From contig JACKAU010000004.1 of NCBI GenBank assembly GCA_020634855.1, forward strand, positions 186,001 through 250,000: 64,000 bases of DNA. Direction: 5' to 3'. A program made the position numbers and the translations under genes. Positions 17,783-26,911 of this stretch are shown here, piece after piece. Each line of letters opens with the position of its first letter. Within the stretch, counting starts at the first letter, position 1. The notes below the pieces were generated by a model, which was not told where the DNA came from, did not search any database, and saw nothing but the letters and a program-made list of their open reading frames with translations. The stretch comes from Anaerolineales bacterium. GTDB lineage: Bacteria > Chloroflexota > Anaerolineae > 4572-78 > J111.

Positions 17783-18063
17783 TGACGGTTAGATAAATTG
17801 GTCGCAAGGACCCAAGAGGGCGAGGCTAAAGCCGTCGCCCTGAGAGAGCGAAGGACGCTAAAGCGCCCTACTCTGGCGAAATTCTTAGCCCGAAGGGGCT
17901 TCGCTCTCTCAGCACGGGTCTTTAGGCCCGTGTGCGGGGAACGGCCAGTTTGAATCCCGATTAAAACCTTGATTTTCATTAGCCTCGCCCCTCCTCTCTA
18001 TAAATTTAGCAAAAATACCGCTAAAACAGTTACCACAAATGTCTATATTTACACCGTGATATT
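17783..18063. repeat. Stem-loop cluster between convergent genes
   Basis: TGAGAGAGCGAAG (17841-17853) is perfectly inverted at 17899-17911. Smaller stems lie beside or inside it: GGCTAAAGCC at 17824-17833, AGCC/GGCT at 17887-17900, and CACGGG/CCCGTG at 17913-17932. The set may terminate both convergent genes or be a REP-type element. No T-run follows any stem. Confidence 0.6.
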
Positions 18064-20118
18064 CTACGGCGTAATCGTGGCGGTCATTGTAATCGTCGCC
18101 GTCGCGGTCAGGGTGGCGGTGGGCGTCTCGGTTGAAGTGCCGGTTGGGGTGTGGGTCAAGGTGAGGGTGGGCGTCGTTGTCGAAACATCCGTGGGCGTGG
18201 CCGTTCCTGTTCCTGTGGCCGTGCCGGTGGCGGTGGCCGAGGGAGACGGCGTCAGCGTGCCGGTCGGTGTGGCCGTGGCCGGGATGAGTTCCCAACTAAA
18301 GTTAACCTGAGCGTTGCCGGTGCGATCATAATATTCAACGACCAACTGCCGGGAGCCGTTGAGGCTGAGATCGATGGTTCGGGTGCGTACGCTGGCGGCG
18401 TCTGACCACTCATTCAAAACCAACCCGCCGTCAACGTAAAAACGCAGCCCGTCGTCAAAATCGGCGGTGAAGCGATAGAGGCCCGGCGAGAAGTTGACCG
18501 TCCGGCTCCAGCGCACCGAGAAATTATCGGCGGGCAGCGATGAATCGGGCGAGCTATAGCCCCAATTGAAGTTGATAACCGGATCGTTGCGAGTTAGCGC
18601 CACCTGGCCGGCCAGATTGGCGTTCGGCCAGTACTCGCCCTTCCAATCAGGAAATGAGGGTACAGGTGTGGCCGTGGGGGTGATGACCGGGCTTCGGCTC
18701 CAGCGAAATTCGATGACCGCGTCGCCGATACGGTCGTAATATTCCACCCGGATCGCGTGCGTTCCGCCGCTGAGCGCGTAATCACGGGACACCTCGCGGC
18801 GGACTCCATCGCGCCACTCATCGATGATCAGCCGGTCGTCGATCCACACCCGCGCGCCATCATCCACCACCAACGTAAAACGATAGCTGTCCGGCGCGAA
18901 ATCGACCAGCCGATCCCAGCGTACCGAAAAGTTGTTGTTCGGCATGCCGGGCGCCGGCGCGCCGGTTCCCCAATCGAAGTTGATGCTGGGATCGTCGCGG
19001 ACCAGCAGCGGCTCGCCAAAGAGGTTGACATTGGGCCAGTAGGCGCCGCGCCAGCTATGGTAGGGCGGGCCGGGCGGCGGCACCCCGCCCACTTTTTCCA
19101 GCCAGAAGCGAACCGTTCCGCCGGGCGTAAAGTTGGCATACTCGATGCGAACTTCGTACCGACCGCTGAACCGGATGAAATAATCGGCGCTGATCTGGCG
19201 CGGCGGCGTCACAAACCACTCATCGATAATTAAATCATCATTTACCCACAGCCGTATCCCGTCATCGGCTCGAATATTGAAGATATACTGCCCGGCTTCC
19301 AAGTCGTAGCTGCGCAGCCAGCGGGCCGAAAAGCCGGAGGCCGGCAGATCGGGCGAGGGGCCGTCGCTGCCCCAGGTGAAATCGATGCCAATTTCGTTGC
19401 GCACCACCGCCGGCGAGCCGCTCAGACTGGTGTTATCGTAATATTCGGCCTGCCAATCGCCGATGGATGGAATAATGATAGTGGTCGGGGTCGGAACGAT
19501 CCCCCCATTATTATCGTTGTTATCATTGTCCGAGGGCGAGGGAACCGGTGTGGGCGAAATAGGGGGCGTTGGCCGGCTCGGTTCGACCACACTGAACTCG
19601 GCTGCGGTTCTGGTCGCGGTGGTGGTCGAAGCGGCGGTGACCCGCACGGTGGTCAGGTTGGCCCAGCCGGTATCGGCCGGCAGCAAAAACGAGGCGATGA
19701 AGGTGCCGTTGGCGGCTACCGGGACGTTGGTGACGAGCGTGACCAGACCCTGCGTGCCGGTCGGATCATCGACCTGGACGCTGACCGTATCGCCGGGCGT
19801 CCAACCTTGGCCGGTGATGGTAATTAACGTGCCGGAATCTCCCTGCACCGGCAGCAGCGCGATCGAGGCTGAGCCGGGAGCCGGCGGGGTAACGATGGGG
19901 CTGGCCTGACCGGTGGGGGTGGCAAAACCAACATTGCGGGTCGGCGTTGGCAGCGTTGAAATGGCCGTGCCGACGCCAAGCAGCAGGTAGGCCAGTGTGC
20001 AAATAAGCAAGGCCAGGATAGCCACCACAACCAGTAATATGGCGGCTAAAATAGGCTGCTCCAGCAGCCGGTCGAGCCAGCTTTTAGTAGGGGGACGGGT
20101 TGGTTTTGTTTGTTGCAT
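18064..20118 (-). CDS. Membrane-anchored surface protein with three PA14 domains
   Basis: A 684-residue protein. The basic N-terminus leads to one membrane span (about 27-55), then a Thr/Pro-rich stalk and an IPT-like beta domain (about 84-180, LITITGQGWTPGDTVSVQV). Three PA14-type domains follow (about 225-345, 355-475 and 485-610), each with the pattern WxAEYY/WPN, FNWG, FSVRW, and DDGxRxWVDDxLIIDEW. PA14 folds bind carbohydrates, so cell-surface glycan binding is likely. The C-terminus (about 612-684) is a Thr-rich repeat without an LPxTG motif or second anchor. It is monocistronic. The repeats differ enough to suggest old duplications. Confidence 0.85.
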   Translation of the reverse strand: MQQTKPTRPPTKSWLDRLLEQPILAAILLVVVAILALLICTLAYLLLGVGTAISTLPTPTRNVGFATPTGQASPIVTPPAPGSASIALLPVQGDSGTLITITGQGWTPGDTVSVQVDDPTGTQGLVTLVTNVPVAANGTFIASFLLPADTGWANLTTVRVTAASTTTATRTAAEFSVVEPSRPTPPISPTPVPSPSDNDNNDNNGGIVPTPTTIIIPSIGDWQAEYYDNTSLSGSPAVVRNEIGIDFTWGSDGPSPDLPASGFSARWLRSYDLEAGQYIFNIRADDGIRLWVNDDLIIDEWFVTPPRQISADYFIRFSGRYEVRIEYANFTPGGTVRFWLEKVGGVPPPGPPYHSWRGAYWPNVNLFGEPLLVRDDPSINFDWGTGAPAPGMPNNNFSVRWDRLVDFAPDSYRFTLVVDDGARVWIDDRLIIDEWRDGVRREVSRDYALSGGTHAIRVEYYDRIGDAVIEFRWSRSPVITPTATPVPSFPDWKGEYWPNANLAGQVALTRNDPVINFNWGYSSPDSSLPADNFSVRWSRTVNFSPGLYRFTADFDDGLRFYVDGGLVLNEWSDAASVRTRTIDLSLNGSRQLVVEYYDRTGNAQVNFSWELIPATATPTGTLTPSPSATATGTATGTGTATPTDVSTTTPTLTLTHTPTGTSTETPTATLTATATITMTATITP

Positions 20119-20324
20119 CGATGCGCCTCGCTCTCCGACCCAGGATCGGTTTTAACATGTTATGTCTGCTATTATACCAGAAAGCCCGCAGAGTGTAACA
20201 GCCGGGGTTCGTTTTAGAGGTGGGAAAATAGTCCGGTCTACTGTTAAATGCGCTTCTTGTGCGTATCAATCGCGTTGCGTAGAATTGTTAAAAAACCATT
20301 GGGCTTACGGAGTTTTGGAGGAAC

Positions 20325-21215
20325 ATGGATCTTAAAACACGAGCCATCGCTACATTTGATTGGGTCGATGCGCGGGCCTTTGGTATTCCATCGATTCTGA
20401 AGCGGACATTTCAAAGCTTTGGTGAAACCAACGCGGCGGAGTCAGCGTCGAGTATTGCTTACTATGCGTTGTTTTCGCTGTTTCCAATGGTCCTTTTTAT
20501 TATTTCTCTGGCCAGTTCTGTGCTGCGGGATGAGTCGACCCAGCAGGAGATCTTGCAGTATGTGGATAACTTTTTGCCGACAGCCCAGGATTTGGTTAAT
20601 CAAAATATCGCACGGGCGCTGGAACTACGAGGGGCGATTCAACTCGTCAGCCTGGTCGGCCTGTTGTGGGCAGCCTCAAGCGTATTTACTATCCTGGCAG
20701 CCAACATTAACCGGGCCTGGCACACCGCCCAGAAACGAAACTTCGTGCAAGGGCGTTTGTTAGCGTTGGGGATTGTGCTAAGTCTGGCCCTATTATTTGT
20801 TTTGTGGCTTATTTTTACCACGCTGCTCAACTTGCTGCCGGTGTTCGAAGTCCCTATTTTTGGCACGCTCAACATTTACGATACCTATATTTGGAGCATT
20901 TTGACCCAGTTTATTCCCAGTGTTTTCCTGTTGATTGCCTTTCTCAATTTGTATCGTTGGGTTCCGAATACCAAGGTCAGGTGGCGAGAGGCTGCCTGGG
21001 GAGCGTTGGTCTCGGTCATCGGGTTTCAGATGATTACGGCCGGGTTTCGTTGGTTTTTAACCAGCGGTATGGCCCGTTACCAGGTGGTTTACGGTTCGCT
21101 GGGGGCGGTCATTGCCTTGATGCTGTGGTTGTATTTGAGTAGTGTGGTGGTACTGCTGGGGGCGCATTTGACTGCGGCGATTGCCTTGCAGACGCGGGCG
21201 ACAATGGATAATTGA
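20325..21215 (+). CDS. YihY/BrkB-family membrane protein
   Basis: A 296-residue inner-membrane protein. The start has GGAGG four bases upstream of ATG 20325. Family features are the N-terminal amphipathic stretch, AAESASSIAYYALFSLFPMVLF (about 37-58), FLPTAQDLV, the ASSVFTILAANINRAW segment and a final GSLGAVIALMLWLYLSS followed by LLGAHLTAA. Six spans are expected. The family was once called ribonuclease BN by mistake; the modern view is a membrane protein of unclear transport role. It is followed by a small ATGGATAATTGAT duplication and then the TIR gene, with no shared operon evidence. Confidence 0.88.
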   Translation: MDLKTRAIATFDWVDARAFGIPSILKRTFQSFGETNAAESASSIAYYALFSLFPMVLFIISLASSVLRDESTQQEILQYVDNFLPTAQDLVNQNIARALELRGAIQLVSLVGLLWAASSVFTILAANINRAWHTAQKRNFVQGRLLALGIVLSLALLFVLWLIFTTLLNLLPVFEVPIFGTLNIYDTYIWSILTQFIPSVFLLIAFLNLYRWVPNTKVRWREAAWGALVSVIGFQMITAGFRWFLTSGMARYQVVYGSLGAVIALMLWLYLSSVVVLLGAHLTAAIALQTRATMDN

Positions 21216-21233
21216 TAATGGATAATTGATCAT
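21204..21233. repeat. 14-bp direct duplication at the end of the YihY gene
   Basis: ATGGATAATTGATA is followed immediately by ATGGATAATTGATC. The first copy supplies the stop codon of the YihY gene. Confidence 0.6.
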
Positions 21234-21372
21234 GGCGGTAAGTTGCTTTTTCGATGCAAGAAACTGTTAAATGTGGTAAAATTAACTAATGGGATGGGTT
21301 CAACCGGATTTTACTTGGTTACGCCACAAAACAAATAACGGTCCTTGGATGACTTAAAAGAGAGGGTGAATA

Positions 21373-22446
21373 ATGGACTATAACCCTGCTGAAATTCGCA
21401 AGCTGCTGCAAAATGCCCTCAGTGAGGAAGAATTTACATCGCTGTGTTATGATTATTTTCGGCCGGTGTACGAGCAGTTTTCGGCGGGTATGAGCCGGCC
21501 GCAAAAGATCCAGCGTTTGCTTGAATATTGTGAAAGACAGGGTAAATTCGACGATCTACTGGCTCAGGTACGGGCCATCAACCCCGGCCAGGTTGAGAAG
21601 ATTATCGGATCGGGGGGAGCATCAACCAGCCCGTCGGCCGGTGGAAGCGCCAAAGACCTGAGTCACATCCAATCGCTGTTGGATATCAAACAGCGCCGTT
21701 TGAACGTGCTGATCGAACAGAAAGCCACGATGGGGCCTCACACCCCCGCTTATATTACGATGGAAATACAGACGTTACAGGCGGAAATCAATCAGCATAA
21801 GATTGAACTGGGAATTGCTCCCGCCCAGGCTGAACCCCCGGCCGAAACGCCGGCGGTATCGTCGTCATCGGATACAGCCATCCAACCGGAACAACAACTG
21901 TTCGTTTCCTATGCTTGGAAAGGGGAAAGCGAAACGTTAGTCGATAAAATATATGAAACCTTCAAAAATAAAAATATCACGCTCATTCGTGATAAACAGA
22001 ATTTAGGTTACCGGGGCCGGATAAAAGCCTTTATGGAGCAGATTGGCCGGGGTAAAGCAGTCATTGTTGTGATCAGTGATAAATATCTAAAATCACCGAA
22101 CTGTATGTTCGAATTAATACAGATCGCTAAAAATAATGAGTTTTATGAGCGTATCTTTCCCATTGTGTTAGAGGATGCGCATATATATGATCCAATTGAC
22201 CAAATTAACTACATTAGCTATTGGGAAGAAAAAACCAAAGCGCTAAATGAGGCCATGAGAACGGTCGAATCAGCGGCAAACCTACAAGGTATCCGAGAGA
22301 ATATTGATCTCTACACCGAAATTCGGGGGACTATTGCGGGTCTGGTCAATATTCTTCAAGATATGAATACCCTCACACCAGATGATCTGGCCGAGGATGA
22401 TTTTAAACTCCTTATTGAAGCCATCGAGCGGAAAATGGCTGAATAG
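21373..22446 (+). CDS. TIR-domain protein with N-terminal death-like/effector-associated domain
   Basis: A 357-residue protein. ATG 21373 follows GAGAGGGTG. Residues 1-80 form a compact helical domain ending in FDDLLAQVRAINPGQV. It resembles bacterial effector-associated/death-like adaptor domains that couple effectors to STAND switches; this assignment is from pattern memory. A Pro/Ala linker and a short helical region follow. Residues about 174-300 are a TIR fold: LFVSYAWKGES, LIRDKQNLGYRGRI, VIVVISDKYLKSPNC and MFELIQI, the last holding the candidate catalytic Glu. Such TIRs typically cleave NAD+ in immune or cell-death responses. No ATPase gene is adjacent, but STAND-like ATPases lie 5-15 kb away on both sides. 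Defence function is inferred. Confidence 0.78.
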   Translation: MDYNPAEIRKLLQNALSEEEFTSLCYDYFRPVYEQFSAGMSRPQKIQRLLEYCERQGKFDDLLAQVRAINPGQVEKIIGSGGASTSPSAGGSAKDLSHIQSLLDIKQRRLNVLIEQKATMGPHTPAYITMEIQTLQAEINQHKIELGIAPAQAEPPAETPAVSSSSDTAIQPEQQLFVSYAWKGESETLVDKIYETFKNKNITLIRDKQNLGYRGRIKAFMEQIGRGKAVIVVISDKYLKSPNCMFELIQIAKNNEFYERIFPIVLEDAHIYDPIDQINYISYWEEKTKALNEAMRTVESAANLQGIRENIDLYTEIRGTIAGLVNILQDMNTLTPDDLAEDDFKLLIEAIERKMAE

Positions 22447-22507
22447 ATTGGTCGATAGCCTCACCCACAAGCGGATTAGTTGAATAGGAAAGATTAAGGA
22501 TATTAGG

Positions 22508-23428
22508 ATGAATGATCGGGTTGATTTACGGACAATTCCGCACCCTGAAGAGTTGTATATGATTGCCGGCTGGCATCAATGGGCCGATGCCGGGGCGATT
22601 TCATCGGGATTGCCGCAGTACATCATTAATCATTTAGAGGCAACCAAAATTGGCGAGATCAAGCCGGACGGTTTTTACTTGTTTCAAATTCCCGGGACGC
22701 ATCATCTGCTGCGCCCCGAAATTAAGTTGGAGCAGGGCTATCGCCAAACGTTGCAAACGCGTAAAAATGAGTTATTTTATGTGGGCAATGCTCAAAAAGG
22801 GCTGATCATCTTTTTGGGCGACGAGCCGCATTTAGCCGTTGATGAATACGCCAAGGCATTTTTCGACGCGGTCGAGGCCTTGAGTGTTAAACGGGTCGCG
22901 GCGCTGGGCGGCGTGTACGGCCCCGTCCCGTATGATAAAGATCGCGAAATCGCTTGCGTGTATAGTCAGCCTCATCTGAAGGAAGAGATGAGCGAGTACG
23001 TGGTTCGATTCTCTGATTATGAAGGCGGCGCGACCATCGGCTCGTATCTACTTGATGAAGCCGAGAAGCGTGGCCTTGAATATATCGCTTTCTACGGGTT
23101 TGTCCCGGCGTATGATCTATCGCAAAACCAATCGATTCCGTTGCAGAGCCTGCGGATCGAGAATGATTTCAAGGCCTGGTACGATATTATGCGACGGCTT
23201 AGTCACATGTTTGGCCTGGAATATAGCTTGTCGGATCTGGATGAACGCAGCGATGAATTGATCAACTCGATGAGCGCCAAAATCGATGAGTTGGAGCAGA
23301 AACTCCCGCAGCTCAATGTTAAGGCGTATATCGAAGAAGTGACCGGCGACTTCACCGAGACCTCTTTCATGCCGCTGGGTGATGTTTGGAAACGGGAATT
23401 AGGCGATCTTTTTGAAGATTTGGAGTAA
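22508..23428 (+). CDS. PAC2-family protein
   Basis: A 306-residue cytosolic protein of the PAC2 (proteasome-assembly-chaperone-like) superfamily. The opening PHPEELYMIAGWHQWADAG, the stretch GLIIFLGDEPHLAVDEYAKA and VKRVAALGGVYGPVPYDKD are typical, as is the ATP-grasp-ligase-associated C-terminal helix. In Actinobacteria and Chloroflexota these proteins occur outside proteasome loci and their role is unknown. The ATG at 22508 has AGGAT just upstream. It lies 61 bases after the TIR gene, so cotranscription is possible, but a functional link is not established. Confidence 0.82.
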   Translation: MNDRVDLRTIPHPEELYMIAGWHQWADAGAISSGLPQYIINHLEATKIGEIKPDGFYLFQIPGTHHLLRPEIKLEQGYRQTLQTRKNELFYVGNAQKGLIIFLGDEPHLAVDEYAKAFFDAVEALSVKRVAALGGVYGPVPYDKDREIACVYSQPHLKEEMSEYVVRFSDYEGGATIGSYLLDEAEKRGLEYIAFYGFVPAYDLSQNQSIPLQSLRIENDFKAWYDIMRRLSHMFGLEYSLSDLDERSDELINSMSAKIDELEQKLPQLNVKAYIEEVTGDFTETSFMPLGDVWKRELGDLFEDLE

Positions 23429-23459
23429 TGTTTCGTGACCGGCGCTTTTACTTGTAATT

Positions 23460-23589
23460 AAGGAATAGGAAATTAATAACTTCCCTATTTCGGTGGACAG
23501 CCAAGGGTAATTAGCAATTGGTAAATGGTAATTGATTTTGCCTCTAATTACCATTTACCAATTACCCCAACTCAAATGCGGAAGTTAAT
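23460..23589 (-). repeat. Dispersed 130-bp repeat, copy 2 (inverted relative to 9971-10100)
   Basis: Read on the minus strand it gives AACTTCCGCATTTGAGTTGG, a GGTAATTGGTAAATGG core, then TTGGCTGTCCACCGAAAT and a CCTATTCCTT end, matching copy 1 nearly throughout. It lies between the convergent PAC2 and MutS2 genes. Confidence 0.75.
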
Positions 23590-23628
23590 TGATTTTCGAT
23601 CCTAAACGCCGGTCACCTGGTTTCCCGA

Positions 23629-26073
23629 CTAATTGACGGCTAACTTGGCGATGGTCACGCCGTCGCCGCCTTCGCCTTCGCGGCCGGCCCGGTAGCTGCT
23701 GATCATGGGATGACGGTTTAACTCCTGCCGCACGGTCTGGCGCAAAACACCGCTGCCTCGACCGTGGATAATCCGCACCCAGGGTAGTTGGGCCAAAAAG
23801 GCTTGATCCAAATATTGATCGAGCCGCAGCAACGCCTCATCAGCCATGTGGCCGCGCAAATCCAACTCCATCCCCGGCGACTCGACGACCGGCGTTTTGA
23901 CGCTTGGCGCCGGGCTGGACCGCTTTTTCCGCGCTTTGAGTTCCAACGTTTTTAGCGGAACCGTCGCCCGAAAATGACCCAACTGAACCTCCGCGTCCGA
24001 CCCGTCGATGGCGATAACTTCCCCTAAAGTTTGATACTGGCTAATAAAAACCTGATCGCCCACCCGAATGGGGCCGTTCTGGCCGGCATCGGATTGCTTC
24101 TGGTCGTTTGGTATTGGTTTAGGCGGGGCTTTGACCGGAGCCAGACTGGCCTCAAGCGTCTCCAGTTGATCCTCAACCGTTTCGACCGGCTCGACTGACG
24201 CTGCTTGGGCGGCCGCTTGCGCTGCGGCCTGACGATGTTCCAGATCGGCCTGCGCGTCCGCTTCCAACGCCCGGATGCGTTCGCGGGCGGCCTTGATCTC
24301 GCGGCGGGCGTCGGCTCGGGCCGAGTTGAGAATGTCGCGTCGTTCGGCCTGAACGTCACTGAGCTGCTGCCGCCGCTCCTCGACTAAGGTTTGCGCTTGT
24401 TCCAGCTCGGCCTCAGCCTCACGGCGTTTGGCCTGCGCTGCTTCGGTCTGCGCTTTGATTTCGCCCAACATGGCCTCAAGCTGCTGCGCGCCCTCGCTCA
24501 TCAAATTGCGAGCCTGGTCGATAACGCGGTCCGGCAGTCCTAACCGGCGGGCAATGGTGAAGGCGTTCGACTCGCCGGGAATGCCGATCTGCAGCCGGTA
24601 GGTCGGCGTCAAGGTTTCGGCATCGAAGGCCATGCTGGCATTGATGACCCCGCCGGTAGCATGCGCGTACGCCTTCAATTCTGAGTAGTGGGTGGCCACA
24701 AATGTGGTCGTGCCGCGCTCCAACAGGTCAAGCATGATCGCGCGGGCCAAAGCCGAGCCTTCTTCCGGATCGGTGCCCGCGCCCAACTCATCGAAAATAA
24801 CCAGCGACTGCTCGTCGCACACATCTAAAATCCGGACGATGTTGGTCATGTGGCCGGAGAAGGTAGACAAGCTCTGCTCAATCGACTGCTCGTCGCCGAT
24901 ATCGGCCAGGATGTTATTGAAGATGGGCAGGCGCGATCCCTCGTTGGCCGGAATCCACAATCCGGCCTGGGCCATCGCCGCCAGCAGGCCGATGGTTTTA
25001 AGCGAGACCGTTTTGCCGCCGGTGTTGGGGCCGGTGATGACAACCATACGAGCTTCATCCGGCAGCGGCAAATCGAGCGGCACCACCGTTTCCGGATCGA
25101 GCAGGGGGTGCCGGGCGGCCATCAGTTCGATGGTCGGGCGATCCGGTCGCCGACGATTCTCATCCGGCAGCGTTTGCCGGCCGCTGAAATCGATGAGATT
25201 CGGTTCGGTGGCCTCGATGGCCCAGGCGTATTTGGCCTTGGCAAAGGCCAGGTCAAGCTCGGCCAGGGCCTCGACGGTGTGGTCGATGAGATCGCCGTGG
25301 TTGCTAATCAGGGCGGACAACTCGGCCAAAATACGCTGAATCTCTTCCTCTTCCTGGAGTTGAAGCTGTCGCCACTTGTTGTTTAGCTCGACGACGGCCA
25401 GTGGTTCGACAAAAATAGTGGCGCCGCTGGCGCTCTGATCTTGGACCACACCCTGAATGCGACCTTTGAATTCGGCTTTGACCGGCACTACATAGCGCCC
25501 GCCGCGCTGGGTGACGATAGCGTCTTGCAAATACAGTTTGAGCTGGCTCGAGGTGATGATGCGGTTGAGCCGCTCGGTTAGCCGGTTGTGAGCGATGTCC
25601 ATCTCGCGCCGGATGCGGGCCAGGTCGGCGCTAGCGCTGCTTTTGATCTCGCCGCTGTCTTCGATAGCCTGGCTGATGGCATTAACCACGCCGGGACACT
25701 CCTCTATGCGCTGGGCGATATCGGCCAGGCGCGGGTAGGCGTCGGCCAGCCGGGTAATGTTGCGGTGTAGTTCGCGCCCGGCGATGAGCGTTTGACGCAC
25801 TTCCAGCAGTTCCGGCGGCGGCAGCACAAAGCCTCGGTGGGTACGCTCGACGTAAGGCCGCACATCGCGCGCGCCGCCGACGCCGAGGTTGACTTTGACC
25901 GAAAGCAAGTGACTAGCTTCGCGGGTTTCGATTTGCCAGCCCTGTAGTTCTGAAAAGTAGGGCGATGGTTTGAGCTTGAGCGCCAATTCCTTGCTGGCCG
26001 AAAAAGCCGCATATTTGGCCAACCGCTCTAAAATCTTGGGAAATTCAAGGGTGTTGAGATGTTTTTCTTGCAC
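23629..26073 (-). CDS. mutS2: Endonuclease MutS2
   Basis: An 814-residue MutS2. GTG 26073 is preferred, with CAGGA six bases upstream; a TTG at 26079 lies inside that spacing. The core-lever region leads to the ATPase with Walker A GPNTGGKTVS (about 343-352), Walker B LVIFDELGAGTDPEEGSALA and a TFVATHYSELK segment. A long coiled coil (about 510-600) follows, and a C-terminal Smr nuclease domain (about 731-814) carries LDLRGH and HGRGSGVLR. MutS2 lacks mismatch-recognition domain I. It acts in suppressing recombination or rescuing collided ribosomes. It is the last gene after CvpA, 14 bases apart. Confidence 0.96.
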   Translation of the reverse strand: MQEKHLNTLEFPKILERLAKYAAFSASKELALKLKPSPYFSELQGWQIETREASHLLSVKVNLGVGGARDVRPYVERTHRGFVLPPPELLEVRQTLIAGRELHRNITRLADAYPRLADIAQRIEECPGVVNAISQAIEDSGEIKSSASADLARIRREMDIAHNRLTERLNRIITSSQLKLYLQDAIVTQRGGRYVVPVKAEFKGRIQGVVQDQSASGATIFVEPLAVVELNNKWRQLQLQEEEEIQRILAELSALISNHGDLIDHTVEALAELDLAFAKAKYAWAIEATEPNLIDFSGRQTLPDENRRRPDRPTIELMAARHPLLDPETVVPLDLPLPDEARMVVITGPNTGGKTVSLKTIGLLAAMAQAGLWIPANEGSRLPIFNNILADIGDEQSIEQSLSTFSGHMTNIVRILDVCDEQSLVIFDELGAGTDPEEGSALARAIMLDLLERGTTTFVATHYSELKAYAHATGGVINASMAFDAETLTPTYRLQIGIPGESNAFTIARRLGLPDRVIDQARNLMSEGAQQLEAMLGEIKAQTEAAQAKRREAEAELEQAQTLVEERRQQLSDVQAERRDILNSARADARREIKAARERIRALEADAQADLEHRQAAAQAAAQAASVEPVETVEDQLETLEASLAPVKAPPKPIPNDQKQSDAGQNGPIRVGDQVFISQYQTLGEVIAIDGSDAEVQLGHFRATVPLKTLELKARKKRSSPAPSVKTPVVESPGMELDLRGHMADEALLRLDQYLDQAFLAQLPWVRIIHGRGSGVLRQTVRQELNRHPMISSYRAGREGEGGDGVTIAKLAVN

Positions 26074-26087
26074 AATCAATCCTGTTT

Positions 26088-26750
26088 TTAGCCACCTGCC
26101 GGCGGAACGACATTGTTGACGACGCTTTCAAGGATGTTTGGCCCTTCATCCAGTACAAACAGGCTCAGTGATTGGACGATGACGTACAGCACCCGGTTGA
26201 AATAAGGGACGAGGGTTGAACTTTGAATCTGGCTGGTGAGGCCCGGCTGGTTGACCCCGCTAGCTGAAAAAGCGCCGGTTTGAAAGAAAAATTGGGCCAC
26301 TCCCATAAAAATGGCGATCCAAACAATGGCTAAGACGACGCCCAAAATCATACTCAGTATCGTACCGACCGGCCCCACGACCAATCGCTTTAGGGCCGAT
26401 GGTTTCGGCGGCTCAACCGGACCCACCCGCCCTTTTTTCTTGATCGGCGTCACTTTTTGTTCAGGTGGTTTGGTGAGATAGCGGACGATTAGCCGGATGG
26501 CATGGTATGAGACGAACAGCATCAGCAGAAAGGCTAGGGTATCGCTGACGACTTTGGTCAACTCAAGGCCCTGCAAAATTCGGTTACTGAAGGGCCGGTA
26601 GAGCCAGAGAGCCAGCAACAGGCCAAACCAAATGCTAGCCAGCGATTGAAGTTGTGGCCCGACGCCCCGGAAAAAACCGATTAGCAAGCCAATAAAGACC
26701 AGAAAAATGAGTAATAAGTCTAACGTGTTTAAGCCGACAATTTGTAACAT
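26088..26750 (-). CDS. CvpA-family membrane protein
   Basis: A 220-residue inner-membrane protein of the CvpA/colicin V production family. ATG 26750 is preceded by GGAGG seven bases upstream. It opens with LNTLDLLLIFLVFIGLLIGFFRGV, the family start, and has four hydrophobic segments. It has a basic loop (about 95-115, QKVTPIKKKGRVGP) and a hydrophobic C-terminal segment. CvpA next to MutS2 is a common arrangement in Gram-positive and Chloroflexota genomes; the biochemical role is unsettled. Confidence 0.82.
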   Translation of the reverse strand: MLQIVGLNTLDLLLIFLVFIGLLIGFFRGVGPQLQSLASIWFGLLLALWLYRPFSNRILQGLELTKVVSDTLAFLLMLFVSYHAIRLIVRYLTKPPEQKVTPIKKKGRVGPVEPPKPSALKRLVVGPVGTILSMILGVVLAIVWIAIFMGVAQFFFQTGAFSASGVNQPGLTSQIQSSTLVPYFNRVLYVIVQSLSLFVLDEGPNILESVVNNVVPPAGG

Positions 26751-26851
26751 TATAAGACCTCCGGCAGATAGGTTTTTGACTGGGTTGAAGTGTGGTGAGT
26801 GGGTCGATACTCAATAATACCATTATTTCCGGAAAATGCCTACAAAAAATT

Positions 26852-26880
26852 AGCTCACCAGACATAAGGTGAGCTTTGTA
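26852..26880 (-). terminator. Rho-independent terminator after the bactofilin gene
   Basis: AGCTCACC (26852-26859) and GGTGAGCT (26868-26875) form an 8-bp stem with an 8-base loop. Read on the minus strand, the stem is followed by AATTTTTTG. It lies between the bactofilin stop and the CvpA start. Confidence 0.7.
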
Positions 26881-26911
26881 CCTGTTAAGCAAAGTCTTGA
26901 TGTATGGGGGC

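Noticed and set aside
17909..18295. A His/Asp-rich 128-codon frame on the minus strand
   Set aside because: It is a shadow of the Thr-rich repeat end of the PA14 gene, which is the supported frame.
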